Assembly: GCF_016862215.1 (NCBI RefSeq)
Contig: NZ_BOMN01000006.1
Coordinates: forward strand, 1-43,309
Length of the DNA: 43,309 bases
Reading direction: 5' to 3'
Source: Winogradskya humida
GTDB lineage: Bacteria > Actinomycetota > Actinomycetes > Mycobacteriales > Micromonosporaceae
The notes below the pieces were generated by a model that searched no databases, was not told the DNA's origin, and was given only the letters and a program-made list of their open reading frames with translations. Below are positions 8,064-15,221 of this stretch, one piece after another (positions within the stretch are counted from its first letter, which is position 1; every line of letters starts with the position of its first letter). Position numbers and translations under genes: made by a program.

Positions 8064-9073
8064 TCGGCTTGTGGGACACCACCGGCAACGAGGTCGTCAA
8101 GGCCCTCGCCGCCGAACGGCGCAGCGCGGGCGGTGTGGCCTCCGGGCTCGCCCTCACCCTGGTCGCCGTGGTCGAGGAGAAGCAGGTCCGCGAGGCGGAG
8201 GCAGCGGCCACCATCGCCGCCTCGGCCCACCCGTGCCGGCTGCTCATCGTGGTCCGCTCCGACCTGGAGGGCCGCAGCCGCCTCGACGCGGAGATCGTCG
8301 TCGGTGGCCGGCTCGGCCCGGCCGAGGCCGTCGTGATGCGCATGTACGGCCGGCTGGCCCTGCACGCCGAGTCGGTCGTCATGCCGCTGCTGGCCCCGGA
8401 CGTCCCGGTGGTCACCTGGTGGCACAGCGCCCCGCCGGACGTCATCGCCAACGACTTCCTCGGCGTCGTCGCCGACCGCCGCATCACCGACAGCAAGCTC
8501 GCCAAGGACCCGGTCGCGGCCCTGAAGCAGCGTGCCCTCGACTACGCCCCGGGCGACACGGACCTCACCTGGACCCGGATCACCCTGTGGCGCACGCTGG
8601 TCGCCGGTGCGTTCGACACCACCGACGAGCGGGTTGTCGGTGCCACCGTCACCGCCCCCAAGGACGACCCGACGGCCGCCCTGATGTGCGGCTGGCTCAA
8701 GTCCCGCCTGGGCATCGAGCCGGTCTGGGAGCAGACCGACCGCGCGCCGCGCATGCACTCGGTCGAGCTCAGGTGCGCCAACGGCGACTGCGTCTCGGTC
8801 ACCCGCGACGAGGGCACGGCGCTGTTCAGCCGCACGGGCCAGGAGCCGCGCTACATGCCGCTGCCGAAGCGCCCGGTCGGTGACGAGCTCGCGGAGGAGC
8901 TGCGCCGCCTCGACGCCGACCAGATCTACGGCGAGGCCCTGGGTGCGATGGCGAACGTCCGCAACCTCGACGCGAAGCCGCCGATGCGCGTACACGTGTG
9001 GAAGGACCCGGCCCTGGCCGCCCGCGCGGGCGACGAGGCCGCGATGGCCGGCCCTGGCGGCTCTGCCGCTTGA
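8060..9073 (+). CDS. opcA: Glucose-6-phosphate dehydrogenase assembly protein OpcA
   Basis: A 337-residue OpcA-family protein needed for full glucose-6-phosphate dehydrogenase activity in cyanobacteria and actinobacteria. It begins MIGLWDTTGNEVVKALAAER. Family-typical blocks include HPCRLLIVV, SVVMPLLAPDVPVVTWWHSAPP, DLTWTRITLWRTLVAGAFD, AALMCGWLKSRL and a C-terminal region with ELRRLDADQIYGEAL. No catalytic motif is expected. The ATG overlaps the zwf stop (ATGA), a fixed arrangement for this partner pair. After its stop a short hairpin with a T-run precedes pgl, so expression may step down there. Product is cytoplasmic. Confidence 0.95.
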   Translation: MIGLWDTTGNEVVKALAAERRSAGGVASGLALTLVAVVEEKQVREAEAAATIAASAHPCRLLIVVRSDLEGRSRLDAEIVVGGRLGPAEAVVMRMYGRLALHAESVVMPLLAPDVPVVTWWHSAPPDVIANDFLGVVADRRITDSKLAKDPVAALKQRALDYAPGDTDLTWTRITLWRTLVAGAFDTTDERVVGATVTAPKDDPTAALMCGWLKSRLGIEPVWEQTDRAPRMHSVELRCANGDCVSVTRDEGTALFSRTGQEPRYMPLPKRPVGDELAEELRRLDADQIYGEALGAMANVRNLDAKPPMRVHVWKDPALAARAGDEAAMAGPGGSAA

Positions 9074-9122
9074 CGTGGGCCGCCTGAAGCACCGCCGCAA
9101 ACAGCGATAACTAAGATCGATA

Positions 9123-9153
9123 GGGCCGTTCCGCCTGGGCGGGGCGGCCCTTT
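9123..9153 (+). terminator. Hairpin with short T-run between opcA and pgl
   Basis: The outer stem GGGCCG/CGGCCC (9123-9128 with 9145-9150) encloses an inner CCGCC/GGCGG stem and is followed by TTT. It lies about 50 bp after opcA and 23 bp before the pgl ATG. It may be a partial terminator inside the operon. Confidence 0.6.
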
Positions 9154-9175
9154 CAACGTTCCGGAGGATTCTTTT

Positions 9176-9889
9176 ATGAGCGAGACCGTTGTCGTGGTGG
9201 TTCCCGACGCCGACGTGCTGGCGTCGTCCGTGGCCGCCCGTCTGGTCACTTCCATCATCGACGCGCAGGCGGTCCGGGGCCGTGCCGACGTCGTCCTGAC
9301 CGGCGGCCGGGTCGCGGCGAAGGTGCTGCGCGCCGTCAAGGAGCTGCCCGCTTCGGCCGCGATCGACTGGTCCCGGGTGGACCTGTGGTGGGGCGACGAG
9401 CGTTTCCTGCCGTCCGGCGACCCGGACCGCAACGAGACCCAGGCCCGCGAGGCCCTGCTCGACGCGCTCCCGCTCGACCCGGCCCGCGTGCACGCGATGC
9501 CCGCCTCGGACGGCCCGGACGGCGACGACGCGGAGGCCGCAGCCGCCCGTTACAGCACCGAGGCCGGCACACCCCAGTTCGACGTGCTCATGCTGGGTGT
9601 CGGCGAGGACGGCCACGTCGCGTCGCTCTTCCCCGGCCACCCGGACGCCGAGAAGGCCGGCACGGCGATCGCGGTCCACAACAGCCCGAAGCCCCCGCCG
9701 ACGCGCATCTCGCTGAGCCTGGCGACGATCCGGTCGGCCAAGGAGGTCTGGCTCGTCGCGGCCGGCCCCGACAAGGCGGTCTCGGTCGGCGCGGCCCTCG
9801 GCGGCGACCAGTCCCTCCCGGCGGCCCGCGCGACAGGCACGTCCCGCACGCTCTGGCTGCTCGACACGGCAGCAGCCGCCAAGCGTTAG
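9176..9889 (+). CDS. pgl: 6-phosphogluconolactonase
   Basis: A 237-residue SOL/DevB-type lactonase that hydrolyses 6-phosphogluconolactone to 6-phosphogluconate, the step after Zwf. Family features are VVLTGGRVAAKVLRAV (phosphate-binding region), WWGDERFLPSGDPDRNETQAREALL, and the signature LMLGVGEDGHVASLFPGHP containing the catalytic acid/His region, then a C-terminal RISLSLATIRSAKEVWLVAAG block typical of this isomerase-like fold. GGAGG lies about nine bases upstream of the ATG. It is the last gene of the zwf-opcA-pgl group, with a hairpin separating it from opcA. After its stop a Nudix gene with its own promoter begins. Confidence 0.96.
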   Translation: MSETVVVVVPDADVLASSVAARLVTSIIDAQAVRGRADVVLTGGRVAAKVLRAVKELPASAAIDWSRVDLWWGDERFLPSGDPDRNETQAREALLDALPLDPARVHAMPASDGPDGDDAEAAAARYSTEAGTPQFDVLMLGVGEDGHVASLFPGHPDAEKAGTAIAVHNSPKPPPTRISLSLATIRSAKEVWLVAAGPDKAVSVGAALGGDQSLPAARATGTSRTLWLLDTAAAAKR

Positions 9890-9914
9890 GGCCGGCAGCG
9901 CTCCCGGCAGCCCC

Positions 9915-9920
9915 TATCCT
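9915..9920 (+). promoter_or_regulatory. Candidate -10 for leaderless Nudix gene
   Basis: TATCCT ends six bases before the Nudix ATG at 9927, and no Shine-Dalgarno is visible, consistent with transcription starting at the start codon. No clear -35. Confidence 0.4.
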
Positions 9921-9926
9921 GTCGCG

Positions 9927-10403
9927 ATGACCGACGACTTCACCGCGACGTTGCCCCGCAAACGGATGGCTGCCGGGTTGCTGCTGACGGACGACGCCGG
10001 CCGGGTGCTGCTGGTCGAGCCGGCCTACAAGGACGACTGGGAGATCCCCGGCGGCGGGGTCGAGGCCGGCGAGTCGCCGTACGCCGCGGTGGTGCGGGAG
10101 CTCCAGGAAGAGCTCGCCCTGCCGGTCAGGCCCGGCCTTCTGCTGGTCACCGACTGGGTGCCGCCACGACCGGACCGCACCGAGGGCCTGATGCTGGTGT
10201 TCGACGGCGGCGTCCTCACCGCGGAGCAGACCGCCCGGATCCAGCTGCCGCCCGAGGAGCTGCGCAGCTGGGCCTGGTGCACACAGCAGCAGGCCGCCGA
10301 GCGGCTCTCGGAGCCGATGGCCCGCCGGGTCGCCGCAGCCGTGCGAGCCAGGGCCGAGGGCATCGCGGCCTACCTGGAGAACGGGTTTGCCGTGACGCGG
10401 TAG
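9927..10403 (+). CDS. Nudix hydrolase
   Basis: A 158-residue protein with a complete Nudix box: G43-x5-E49-x7-R57-E58-L59-x-E61-E62, with Ala in place of the final Gly. The box lies within EIPGGGVEAGESPYAAVVRELQEELAL and binds the divalent metal that hydrolyses a nucleoside-diphosphate-linked substrate. The domain starts at once (RMAAGLLLTDDAGRVLLVEP), so there is no extra N-terminal domain. Substrate cannot be told from sequence. It is the first gene of the accessory stretch after the pentose-phosphate operon, apparently monocistronic, with a -10-like TATCCT immediately upstream suggesting a leaderless mRNA. Confidence 0.9.
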   Translation: MTDDFTATLPRKRMAAGLLLTDDAGRVLLVEPAYKDDWEIPGGGVEAGESPYAAVVRELQEELALPVRPGLLLVTDWVPPRPDRTEGLMLVFDGGVLTAEQTARIQLPPEELRSWAWCTQQQAAERLSEPMARRVAAAVRARAEGIAAYLENGFAVTR

Positions 10404-10473
10404 CGCAGATGGACGTCGATCCTGGCGGGAACACCGACACACCGTTGTCGCGCCGGCGTCCGAGAGTGGATGC

Positions 10474-10875
10474 ATGACCACGAACACGAACCCCACGACC
10501 AGCTCCACCGCCCGGCACTCGCTCGACCTGTGGCTGACGATGTGGAACACCGACGGCGACATCGCGCGGCAGATCTGCGCCGACGACTTCCGGATCCACT
10601 TCAGCATGACCGAGTCCGACGGGTCGACCCCCGCGGACGCCATCCGCACCGCCGAAGACTTCGCGCGGTATCTCGGCTGGTGGCACGAGCAGCACCCTGG
10701 TGTCGTCTTCACGAGCGTCGCCGATGCCATCGACGGCGACCGCGGGCGGCTGCTCTGGGACATGGAGGCGGACGGCAGGCGCGCGGGTGGCGTTGACGTG
10801 TTCGACTTCGCCGGGGACGGCCGGATCCGGCGTGTCTGGTCGGTGGGCGGACAGCGGAGCATGCGGAGCTCTTGA
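10474..10875 (+). CDS. NTF2-like (SnoaL-like) protein
   Basis: A 133-residue protein resembling the NTF2/SnoaL-like alpha+beta cone fold. It has an N-terminal helix (ARHSLDLWLTMWNTDGDIARQICADDFRIHF), a middle helix with AEDFARYLGWWHEQHPGVVFTSV and a C-terminal beta-sheet (RGRLLWDMEADGRRAGGVDVFDFAGDGRIRRVWSV). Such proteins include small cyclases, isomerases and non-enzymatic binding domains, so the role is not predictable. It lies 26 bases upstream of a WYL regulator on the same strand, and the two may be an operon in which the regulator senses a ligand related to this protein. The call rests on overall pattern, not a diagnostic motif. Confidence 0.65.
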   Translation: MTTNTNPTTSSTARHSLDLWLTMWNTDGDIARQICADDFRIHFSMTESDGSTPADAIRTAEDFARYLGWWHEQHPGVVFTSVADAIDGDRGRLLWDMEADGRRAGGVDVFDFAGDGRIRRVWSVGGQRSMRSS

Positions 10876-10901
10876 CCGACGGTCTCTGCCAGACTTGAGG
10901 C

Positions 10902-11600
10902 ATGAAGCGAGCCGAGCGGCAGTACGCCCTCGTCGACCTGCTCCGCGGAGCGCGCCGGCCCTGGTCCGCCGCTCGGCTCGCCGGCGAGTTCGGGGTGTCC
11001 TCGCGCACCATCGAGCGCGACATCGGATCGCTCCAGCTCGCCGGGGTCCCCATCTACGCGGACCACGGGGCGGCGGGCGGCTACTCGATCCTGCGTGAGT
11101 ATTCGCTGCCGCCGCTGAACCTGTCCGCCGCCGAGTCACTGGCGGTGCTGGCCGGGCTCGCGCTGCTCGGGTCCTCGCCGTACCAGGGGGCCGCCCGCCG
11201 CGCCCACGCCAAGATCGCTGCCGTCATGCCGGAGGAGTATCGCGCACCTGTGCAGGAGATGCTCGGGATGATGCAGGTCATCGACGCCGTCGCCCCGGCG
11301 GACGGCGCCGTGCCGCTCGGGATGCTCTCCGACGCGATCGCCGCCCGGCGCTTGGTGCGGCTCACCTACCTGGGCGAGGATCACGCCACCAGCACCGTCC
11401 GTGACGTCGAGACGATGGGACTTCTCCGCGCGGGTGATGCGTGGCTGCTCACCGGGTGGTGTCGCCTCCGTGCTGCGATCCGCGGCTTCCGCATCGAGCG
11501 GATCACCCGGCTCGAGATCCTCGACGAGGTCCCGCCACCCCGCGACCCGGCGCTCCTCGAGGCGGACCTCGCGCGATGGCCGACGCGGCGTCTCGCATGA
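10902..11600 (+). CDS. WYL-domain HTH transcriptional regulator
   Basis: A 232-residue regulator. It has an N-terminal DeoR-type winged helix (residues 1-60: AERQYALVDLLRG...SAARLAGEFGVSSRTIERDIGSLQLAGVPIYADHGAAGGYSIL), a helical linker, and a C-terminal WYL-type ligand-sensing domain (from about 140: AIAARRLVRLTYLG...VETMGLLRAGDAWLLTGWCRLRAAIRGFRIERITRLEI). WYL proteins bind small molecules or nucleic-acid ligands through an Sm-like fold. In this family they usually act on neighbouring genes, here most likely the NTF2-like gene 26 bases upstream. It ends in a short basic tail. A 120-bp gap without clear features separates it from the convergent DUF1905 gene. Confidence 0.88.
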   Translation: MKRAERQYALVDLLRGARRPWSAARLAGEFGVSSRTIERDIGSLQLAGVPIYADHGAAGGYSILREYSLPPLNLSAAESLAVLAGLALLGSSPYQGAARRAHAKIAAVMPEEYRAPVQEMLGMMQVIDAVAPADGAVPLGMLSDAIAARRLVRLTYLGEDHATSTVRDVETMGLLRAGDAWLLTGWCRLRAAIRGFRIERITRLEILDEVPPPRDPALLEADLARWPTRRLA

Positions 11601-11721
11601 ACTGGATTGCGCCACTCCACGCCGCGAGGCTATTCGGCCCACGCTTGACGCCTGACGCCGCAGAAGATTGCGGCACACCCGGTTTCGGCGCAACTTCGTG
11701 CCCGCGGCCGGACTCAGGACG

Positions 11722-12024
11722 CTAAAGGTCGATGAGCTCGACGGTGGCGTTCACCGTGTCGCCCGGGTCGAGGTGTTCGGCGGTGCGGACGGCGCGCTTG
11801 ATCGGGAGCACGTAACTGCCGCGGGCCTTGTCCGGGAAGATCGACGTCTTCCAGGTGCTGGCGCCGACGGTGGCCCGCACCCGCACCGAGCCGAACCCCC
11901 GGCGCAGCCCCGACGCCCGCTCCCGGATCTCATCACCGGCCTCGACCGGCAGGCTGACAAACGTCCAGGTGTCCATCCGCCGGGCATCCCAGAGCCACAG
12001 CTCAGACTCAAAGTCCACGATCAC
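11722..12024 (-). CDS. DUF1905-domain protein
   Basis: A 100-residue single-domain protein matching DUF1905: VIVDFESELWLWDARRMDTWTFVSLP, then SGLRRGFGSVRVRATVGASTWKTSIFPDKARGSYVLPIKRAVRTAEHLDPGDTVNATVELIDL. This is a small beta-barrel-like domain of unknown biochemical role, common in actinobacteria. The open frame runs far upstream, but it is antisense to the FAD monooxygenase there and is not coding. GTG 12024 gives the family's usual length. GATAAT ends six bases before the GTG, so a leaderless transcript is likely. The gene is divergent from the monooxygenase gene with an 84-bp shared promoter region. Confidence 0.85.
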   Translation of the reverse strand: MIVDFESELWLWDARRMDTWTFVSLPVEAGDEIRERASGLRRGFGSVRVRATVGASTWKTSIFPDKARGSYVLPIKRAVRTAEHLDPGDTVNATVELIDL

Positions 12025-12108
12025 GCCACGATTATCGCGCGCTGGCCAAACCGGTCGGCACACTCCACACTGGAGCGCATTGACGCGAGGACACGGGGAG
12101 TGGTTGAC

Positions 12109-13221
12109 GTGCGACGGTCGGTGCTCATTGTGGGAGGCGGGATCGCGGGGCTCACCCACGCGATCGCCGCGCGGCGGGCGGGTTTCGACGTCGAGGTCGT
12201 CGAGGTCCGCCCCGACTGGGCCGTGGCCGGGTGGGGTCTCAGTCTCACCGGTCCCGCGCTGCGGGCGCTGCGGGCCGTCGATCTCGAGGATGTGTGTCTC
12301 GCGGCGGGTTACCCCATTTTCCGTACGCTCAACTGCGACGCCGCCGGCACCGTGCACAACGTCATGGAGCTGCCCAGCGTGCTCGGTCCCGGCCGGCCCG
12401 CCGAGGCCGGCATGGGCCGTCCCGTGCTGCACGAGATCCTCCGGGCGCGGGCCGCGGAGCTGGGGGCGACCCTCAGAACCGGACTTTCGGTCCAGGCCGT
12501 CGAGACCAACGCCGACCAGATTTCGGTACGCCTGGACGACGGCACCACGCGCACCACCGACTATCTCCTCGGCGCCGACGGGGTCCGCTCCCGCACCCGC
12601 GAGCAGCTGGGCCTGACCGGCGAACCCCGCTACACGGGTCAGATGGTGTGGCGGGCGCTGGTGGACCGCCCGGAGTGGGCCACGGACATCCACACGTTCG
12701 GCGGCCCGACGTTCACCGCCGGCCTGATCCCGATCTCGGCGGACAAGGGCTACGTCTTCCTGACCGAGGGCCTCGACGACCCGGAACCGCTCGCCGGCGA
12801 CCTGCTGGCCGACCGGATGCGCGAGCTGCTGGCACCGTTCAGCGGCCGACTCGCGGAGGTCCGGGACACCATCACCGAGCCGGGCCAGGTGGTACGCCGC
12901 CCGGTGCACGCCCTGTTCGTCGACGGACCGTGGCACGCGGGCCGGGGCGTGCTGGCCGGTGACGCTGCCCACTCCCCCTCGCCCCAGCTGGTGAGCGGTG
13001 CGGCGCTGGCCATCGAGGATGCCGTGGTTCTGGCCGGGGAAATGGCTGCTGCCGACGATGTCGAGAAGGCACTCCTTGCGTACGGTGCACGCCGTCACGA
13101 TCGCGCCCGGGCCCTGGTCGAGACGTCGGTGGCGCTGGGCCGGGCCGAGCGGGAGGGACGCCGCGACGAGTTGCACGCCCTGCAGCGCAAGGGGCACGCC
13201 GGCATGGCCGCGCCGATCTAA
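12109..13221 (+). CDS. FAD-dependent monooxygenase (PHBH-type)
   Basis: A 370-residue flavoprotein of the p-hydroxybenzoate hydroxylase / salicylate hydroxylase-like group. Diagnostic parts: the FAD-binding Rossmann motif VLIVGGGIAGLTHAIAARRAGFDVEVVE at the N-terminus, the LLGADGVRSRTREQLG (DG) motif near residue 155, and the GVLAGDAAHSPSPQLVSGAALAIEDAVVLA (GD) motif near residue 285. It probably hydroxylates or epoxidises a small organic molecule with NAD(P)H and O2; the substrate is unknown. GTG 12109 follows GGGGAG at eight bases; GTG 12100 is possible. No partner reductase or biosynthetic genes are adjacent, so a degradative or tailoring role cannot be decided. It is convergent with fliQ; a 9-bp tandem repeat fills the gap. 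Confidence 0.9.
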   Translation: MRRSVLIVGGGIAGLTHAIAARRAGFDVEVVEVRPDWAVAGWGLSLTGPALRALRAVDLEDVCLAAGYPIFRTLNCDAAGTVHNVMELPSVLGPGRPAEAGMGRPVLHEILRARAAELGATLRTGLSVQAVETNADQISVRLDDGTTRTTDYLLGADGVRSRTREQLGLTGEPRYTGQMVWRALVDRPEWATDIHTFGGPTFTAGLIPISADKGYVFLTEGLDDPEPLAGDLLADRMRELLAPFSGRLAEVRDTITEPGQVVRRPVHALFVDGPWHAGRGVLAGDAAHSPSPQLVSGAALAIEDAVVLAGEMAAADDVEKALLAYGARRHDRARALVETSVALGRAEREGRRDELHALQRKGHAGMAAPI

Positions 13222-13266
13222 CTCCCGCGGCTCCCGCGGCTCCCGCGGCTCCCGCGGCTCCCGCGT
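13222..13266. repeat. 9-bp tandem repeat (5 units) between monooxygenase and fliQ
   Basis: Five units of CTCCCGCGG (the last ending in T) fill the gap between the two convergent stop codons exactly. Read on the minus strand, the fliQ 3' end GGAAGC-TGA is continued by GGGAGC-CGC units, so the array looks seeded at the fliQ terminus. Confidence 0.85.
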
Positions 13267-13538
13267 CAGCTTCCGATCAGCTGCGGGATCCGCTCGAAGA
13301 GCTGTGTGGTGAAGGTGACCATCTCGTGCAGCATCCAGTTGCCGCTGAACAGGATCGCCGCCCCGACACCCGCCGCCTTGGGGACGAACGACAGCGTCGC
13401 CTCCTGGATCTGGGTCACCGACTGGAAGAGCGAGATCGCGAACCCGATGGCCAGCGCCGTCAGCAACACCGGCGCGCACATCTTCGCCGCGATGGTCATC
13501 GCCTGCATGCCCAGCTCAACGATCTGCACATCGGTCAT
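13266..13538 (-). CDS. fliQ: Flagellar biosynthesis protein FliQ (orphan)
   Basis: A 90-residue export-gate protein; FliQ is normally about 89. It has two membrane hairpin helices (about residues 16-37 and 50-72) and the strongly conserved segment QSVTQIQEATLSFVPKAAGVGAAILFSGNWML, which aligns along its length with E. coli FliQ. FliQ packs around FliP/FliR in the flagellar type III secretion gate. ATG 13538 follows GGGAGG with only two bases after the purine core, closer than ideal; the upstream extension to 13589 is not FliQ-like. No other flagellar or secretion gene is in the window. Actinoplanes-type organisms make flagellate spores, so it may serve those flagella from a distant locus or be a second copy. 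Confidence 0.9.
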   Translation of the reverse strand: MTDVQIVELGMQAMTIAAKMCAPVLLTALAIGFAISLFQSVTQIQEATLSFVPKAAGVGAAILFSGNWMLHEMVTFTTQLFERIPQLIGS

Positions 13539-13621
13539 GTCCTCCCGTTCGGCCGGTCCCGCCTCCCGGCGAGTGCAGAACGGTTGCAATCAGGTTCGCG
13601 CCTCGGAAATCCTAAAGTCTC

Positions 13622-14098
13622 CTACCCGGATGAGGTCGCTGCCGGGACGGCGGTGCTCGGGGGTGCCTGCGTCGGCCGCGGCGACCGGGCCACGCCGGGC
13701 TCGGAGGTCGCCGGTGTCGCCCCGGCCGGCTCGGGCCTGGCCGGTGCGGTGGCGGAGGGTGACCTCGTGTAGGCCGACGGGCTGGCCCGCGTGGGCGAGG
13801 AGGACGGTTCCGGCGAGGTGGGGTCCGCGGATGGCGACGGGCTCGGGGCCGGTGGGGTGGAGGGGACGGTTACTCCTGGTGCGTCGGGGCGCTCCGGGCG
13901 TACGGGGAGGAAATGGGTGATTGTCGCACCCAGCGTGACCACCGCCAGGGTCCCCGCAGCCAGGGCGAGCAGCCAGCGGTGCCGGACCGGGCGGGCGGGT
14001 TGCAGTGTCGGGGGGCGTGCCGGTTGCAGCTGTGTGGCTGTCACCTGCATCGCCCGCGCGGCCAGGGCACCGCGGAGGCGGGCCTCAAGAGTGCTCAT
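13622..14098 (-). CDS. Single-pass membrane protein, candidate anti-sigma factor
   Basis: A 158-residue protein. It has a short cytoplasmic N-terminus (about 42 residues, with MSTLEARLRGALAARAMQV), one membrane helix (about 43-64: RWLLALAAGTLAVVTLGATITHFLPV) and an extracytoplasmic tail of about 90 residues very rich in Pro, Ser, Thr and Ala. Its ATG overlaps the stop of the ECF sigma gene (ATGA), the classical arrangement for a membrane anti-sigma factor. It lacks the zinc anti-sigma HxxxCxxC motif, so sigma binding is inferred only from topology and position. The low-complexity tail resembles that of the exported decapeptide protein two genes upstream, suggesting both lie in the wall compartment. 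Confidence 0.75.
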   Translation of the reverse strand: MSTLEARLRGALAARAMQVTATQLQPARPPTLQPARPVRHRWLLALAAGTLAVVTLGATITHFLPVRPERPDAPGVTVPSTPPAPSPSPSADPTSPEPSSSPTRASPSAYTRSPSATAPARPEPAGATPATSEPGVARSPRPTQAPPSTAVPAATSSG

Positions 14099-14688
14099 CG
14101 TCGGTCCCCCAGGTGATCGCGCAGGATCGTGAGGGCGCGACTGGCGGTGGACTTCACCGTGCCGCGCGACACGTGCAGCGTCTCGGCTATCTCTTGCTCG
14201 GACAGGTCTGACCAGTAGCGCAGGACCATCACCTGACGCTGGCGGGCCGTGAGCCTGCCCAGCGCGTCCAGCACCGCGCGGTCGCCCTCCCCCAGCAGGA
14301 CCTGGTCCTCGGCGGCCGGGGCGGTGGCAGGCGGGGGTGGCACGTAGGCGCGGGCGGTCTTACGGCGGCGCAGTGCCGACCGGGCGGCGTTCATCACGCC
14401 GGAGGTGAGGTACGCGTCCGGGTCCGTCACAGTACGCAGTTCCGCGCCGTGACGGCGGTAGAGGGCGGCGAACACGTCCTGGACGATGTCCTCCGCGGTG
14501 GCCAGGTCGTCGACCATCAGCACCGCGAGGCGTACGAGGCCCAGGCGCCGGGCCTGGTACAGCTCGTTGATCGCGGGCGGGCCCGAACCGCCGGGGCCTG
14601 CCGTGTCCCGCACCGGCGTGCCGGATCCGGACATGACCGAGCGCAGCCACCGCACCAGCGGTTGCGGCAGGACCCCGACGAAGTGCAT
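14095..14688 (-). CDS. ECF-family RNA polymerase sigma factor
   Basis: A sigma-70 family extracytoplasmic-function sigma factor. Region 2 is LYQARRLGLVRLAVLMVDDLATAEDIVQDVFAALYRRHGAEL, followed by the loop ending YLTSGVMNAARSALRRRK. Region 4 is ALGRLTARQRQVMVLRYWSDLSEQEIAETLHVSRGTVKSTASRALTILRDHL with its helix-turn-helix. ATG 14688 shares a base with the stop of the decapeptide-repeat gene (TGATG), implying coupling and giving 197 residues. A second ATG at 14634 (MSGSGTPVRD) gives 179 residues, closer to usual family length, and cannot be excluded. The stop overlaps the candidate anti-sigma gene. The operon promoter at 15145-15167 has ECF-type elements, so the sigma probably controls itself. 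Confidence 0.92.
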   Translation of the reverse strand: MHFVGVLPQPLVRWLRSVMSGSGTPVRDTAGPGGSGPPAINELYQARRLGLVRLAVLMVDDLATAEDIVQDVFAALYRRHGAELRTVTDPDAYLTSGVMNAARSALRRRKTARAYVPPPPATAPAAEDQVLLGEGDRAVLDALGRLTARQRQVMVLRYWSDLSEQEIAETLHVSRGTVKSTASRALTILRDHLGDRR

Positions 14689-15101
14689 CAACGAGCGGTG
14701 GTCTCGACTGAGCGGCTCGGGGTGGGAGCGGCCGTCGCGGAGCGGGTCGGGCTCGGTGCAGCCGTCGCGGAGCGGGTGGGGCTGGGAGCTGCCGTTGCGG
14801 AGCGGCTCGGGGTGGGAGCGGCCGTCGCGGAGCGGGTGGGGCTGGGGGCGGCCGTGCCGGGACGGGTCGGGCTGGGAGCGGCCGTCGCGGAGCGGCTCGG
14901 GGCGGGCGTGGCCGTCGCGGAGCGGCTGGGGCTCGGCACTGGGGAGGCGGTGGCGGGCAGGGGAGACGCAGTGGCGGTCGCGGCCGTCGGCTTCGGCTTC
15001 GGGGTCGGGCCGGACGTGGTGCTCGCGTACGCGGCGGCGGAGATGCCACCAATGACGAGGAACGCGGCGGTGCCGACTGCTGCGGTGACGGTCTTGCGCA
15101 T
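14688..15101 (-). CDS. Exported decapeptide-repeat protein heading an ECF sigma operon
   Basis: A 137-residue protein. Residues 1-27 form a signal peptide (MRKTV basic start, hydrophobic core AAVGTAAFLVIGGISAA, AYA cleavage site). Residues 31-50 are Pro/Lys/Thr-rich. From about 51 to 130 it consists of decapeptides of the type SATAAPSPTR; seven from residue 61 are nearly identical. It ends SVETTAR. The mature protein is therefore almost all Ala/Pro/Ser/Thr with one Arg per decad, probably extended and wall-located, perhaps glycosylated. It has no catalytic motif and I know no named family for it. AGGAG lies seven bases before the ATG. It is first in an operon with the ECF sigma and membrane partner, suggesting a role in envelope sensing or as the main sigma target. 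Confidence 0.82.
   Translation of the reverse strand: MRKTVTAAVGTAAFLVIGGISAAAYASTTSGPTPKPKPTAATATASPLPATASPVPSPSRSATATPAPSRSATAAPSPTRPGTAAPSPTRSATAAPTPSRSATAAPSPTRSATAAPSPTRSATAAPTPSRSVETTAR
14712..14921 (-). repeat. 30-bp coding tandem repeat (seven units)
   Basis: Seven 30-bp units encode the decapeptides at residues 61-130 of the exported repeat protein. A more diverged unit extends to 14951. Units differ by one to three codons (SPTR/TPSR/APSR; SATAA/PGTAA), as expected of a slippage-prone minisatellite kept in frame. Confidence 0.9.
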
Positions 15102-15144
15102 CGGGAATCTCCTGCGGGGTCGATGTCGGACTCTCGCATGGAGG

Positions 15145-15167
15145 GACGCGTGACGGCCAGAAAGGTT
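15145..15167 (-). promoter_or_regulatory. ECF-type promoter for the decapeptide-sigma operon
   Basis: On the minus strand AAC (15167-15165), a 16-base spacer and CGTC (15148-15145) match the AAC-N16/17-CGTC pattern common to many actinobacterial ECF promoters. The predicted start lies near 15138, giving a leader of about 37 nt with AGGAG before the ATG at 15101. This fits positive autoregulation. Confidence 0.6.
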
Positions 15168-15208
15168 GGCGACTGGAGAGTGACGCCGATCACATGGTGG
15201 TGACGACC

Positions 15209-15214
15209 TAGACT
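15209..15214 (+). promoter_or_regulatory. Candidate -10 for leaderless GNAT gene
   Basis: TAGACT ends seven bases before the GTG at 15222 and there is no Shine-Dalgarno, consistent with a leaderless mRNA. No clear -35. Confidence 0.45.
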
Positions 15215-15221
15215 CACGGCC

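Noticed and set aside
11722..13479. DUF1905 gene extended upstream to a 585-residue protein
   Set aside because: The extension is antisense to the FAD monooxygenase and lacks homology; the 100-residue form matches the DUF1905 family.
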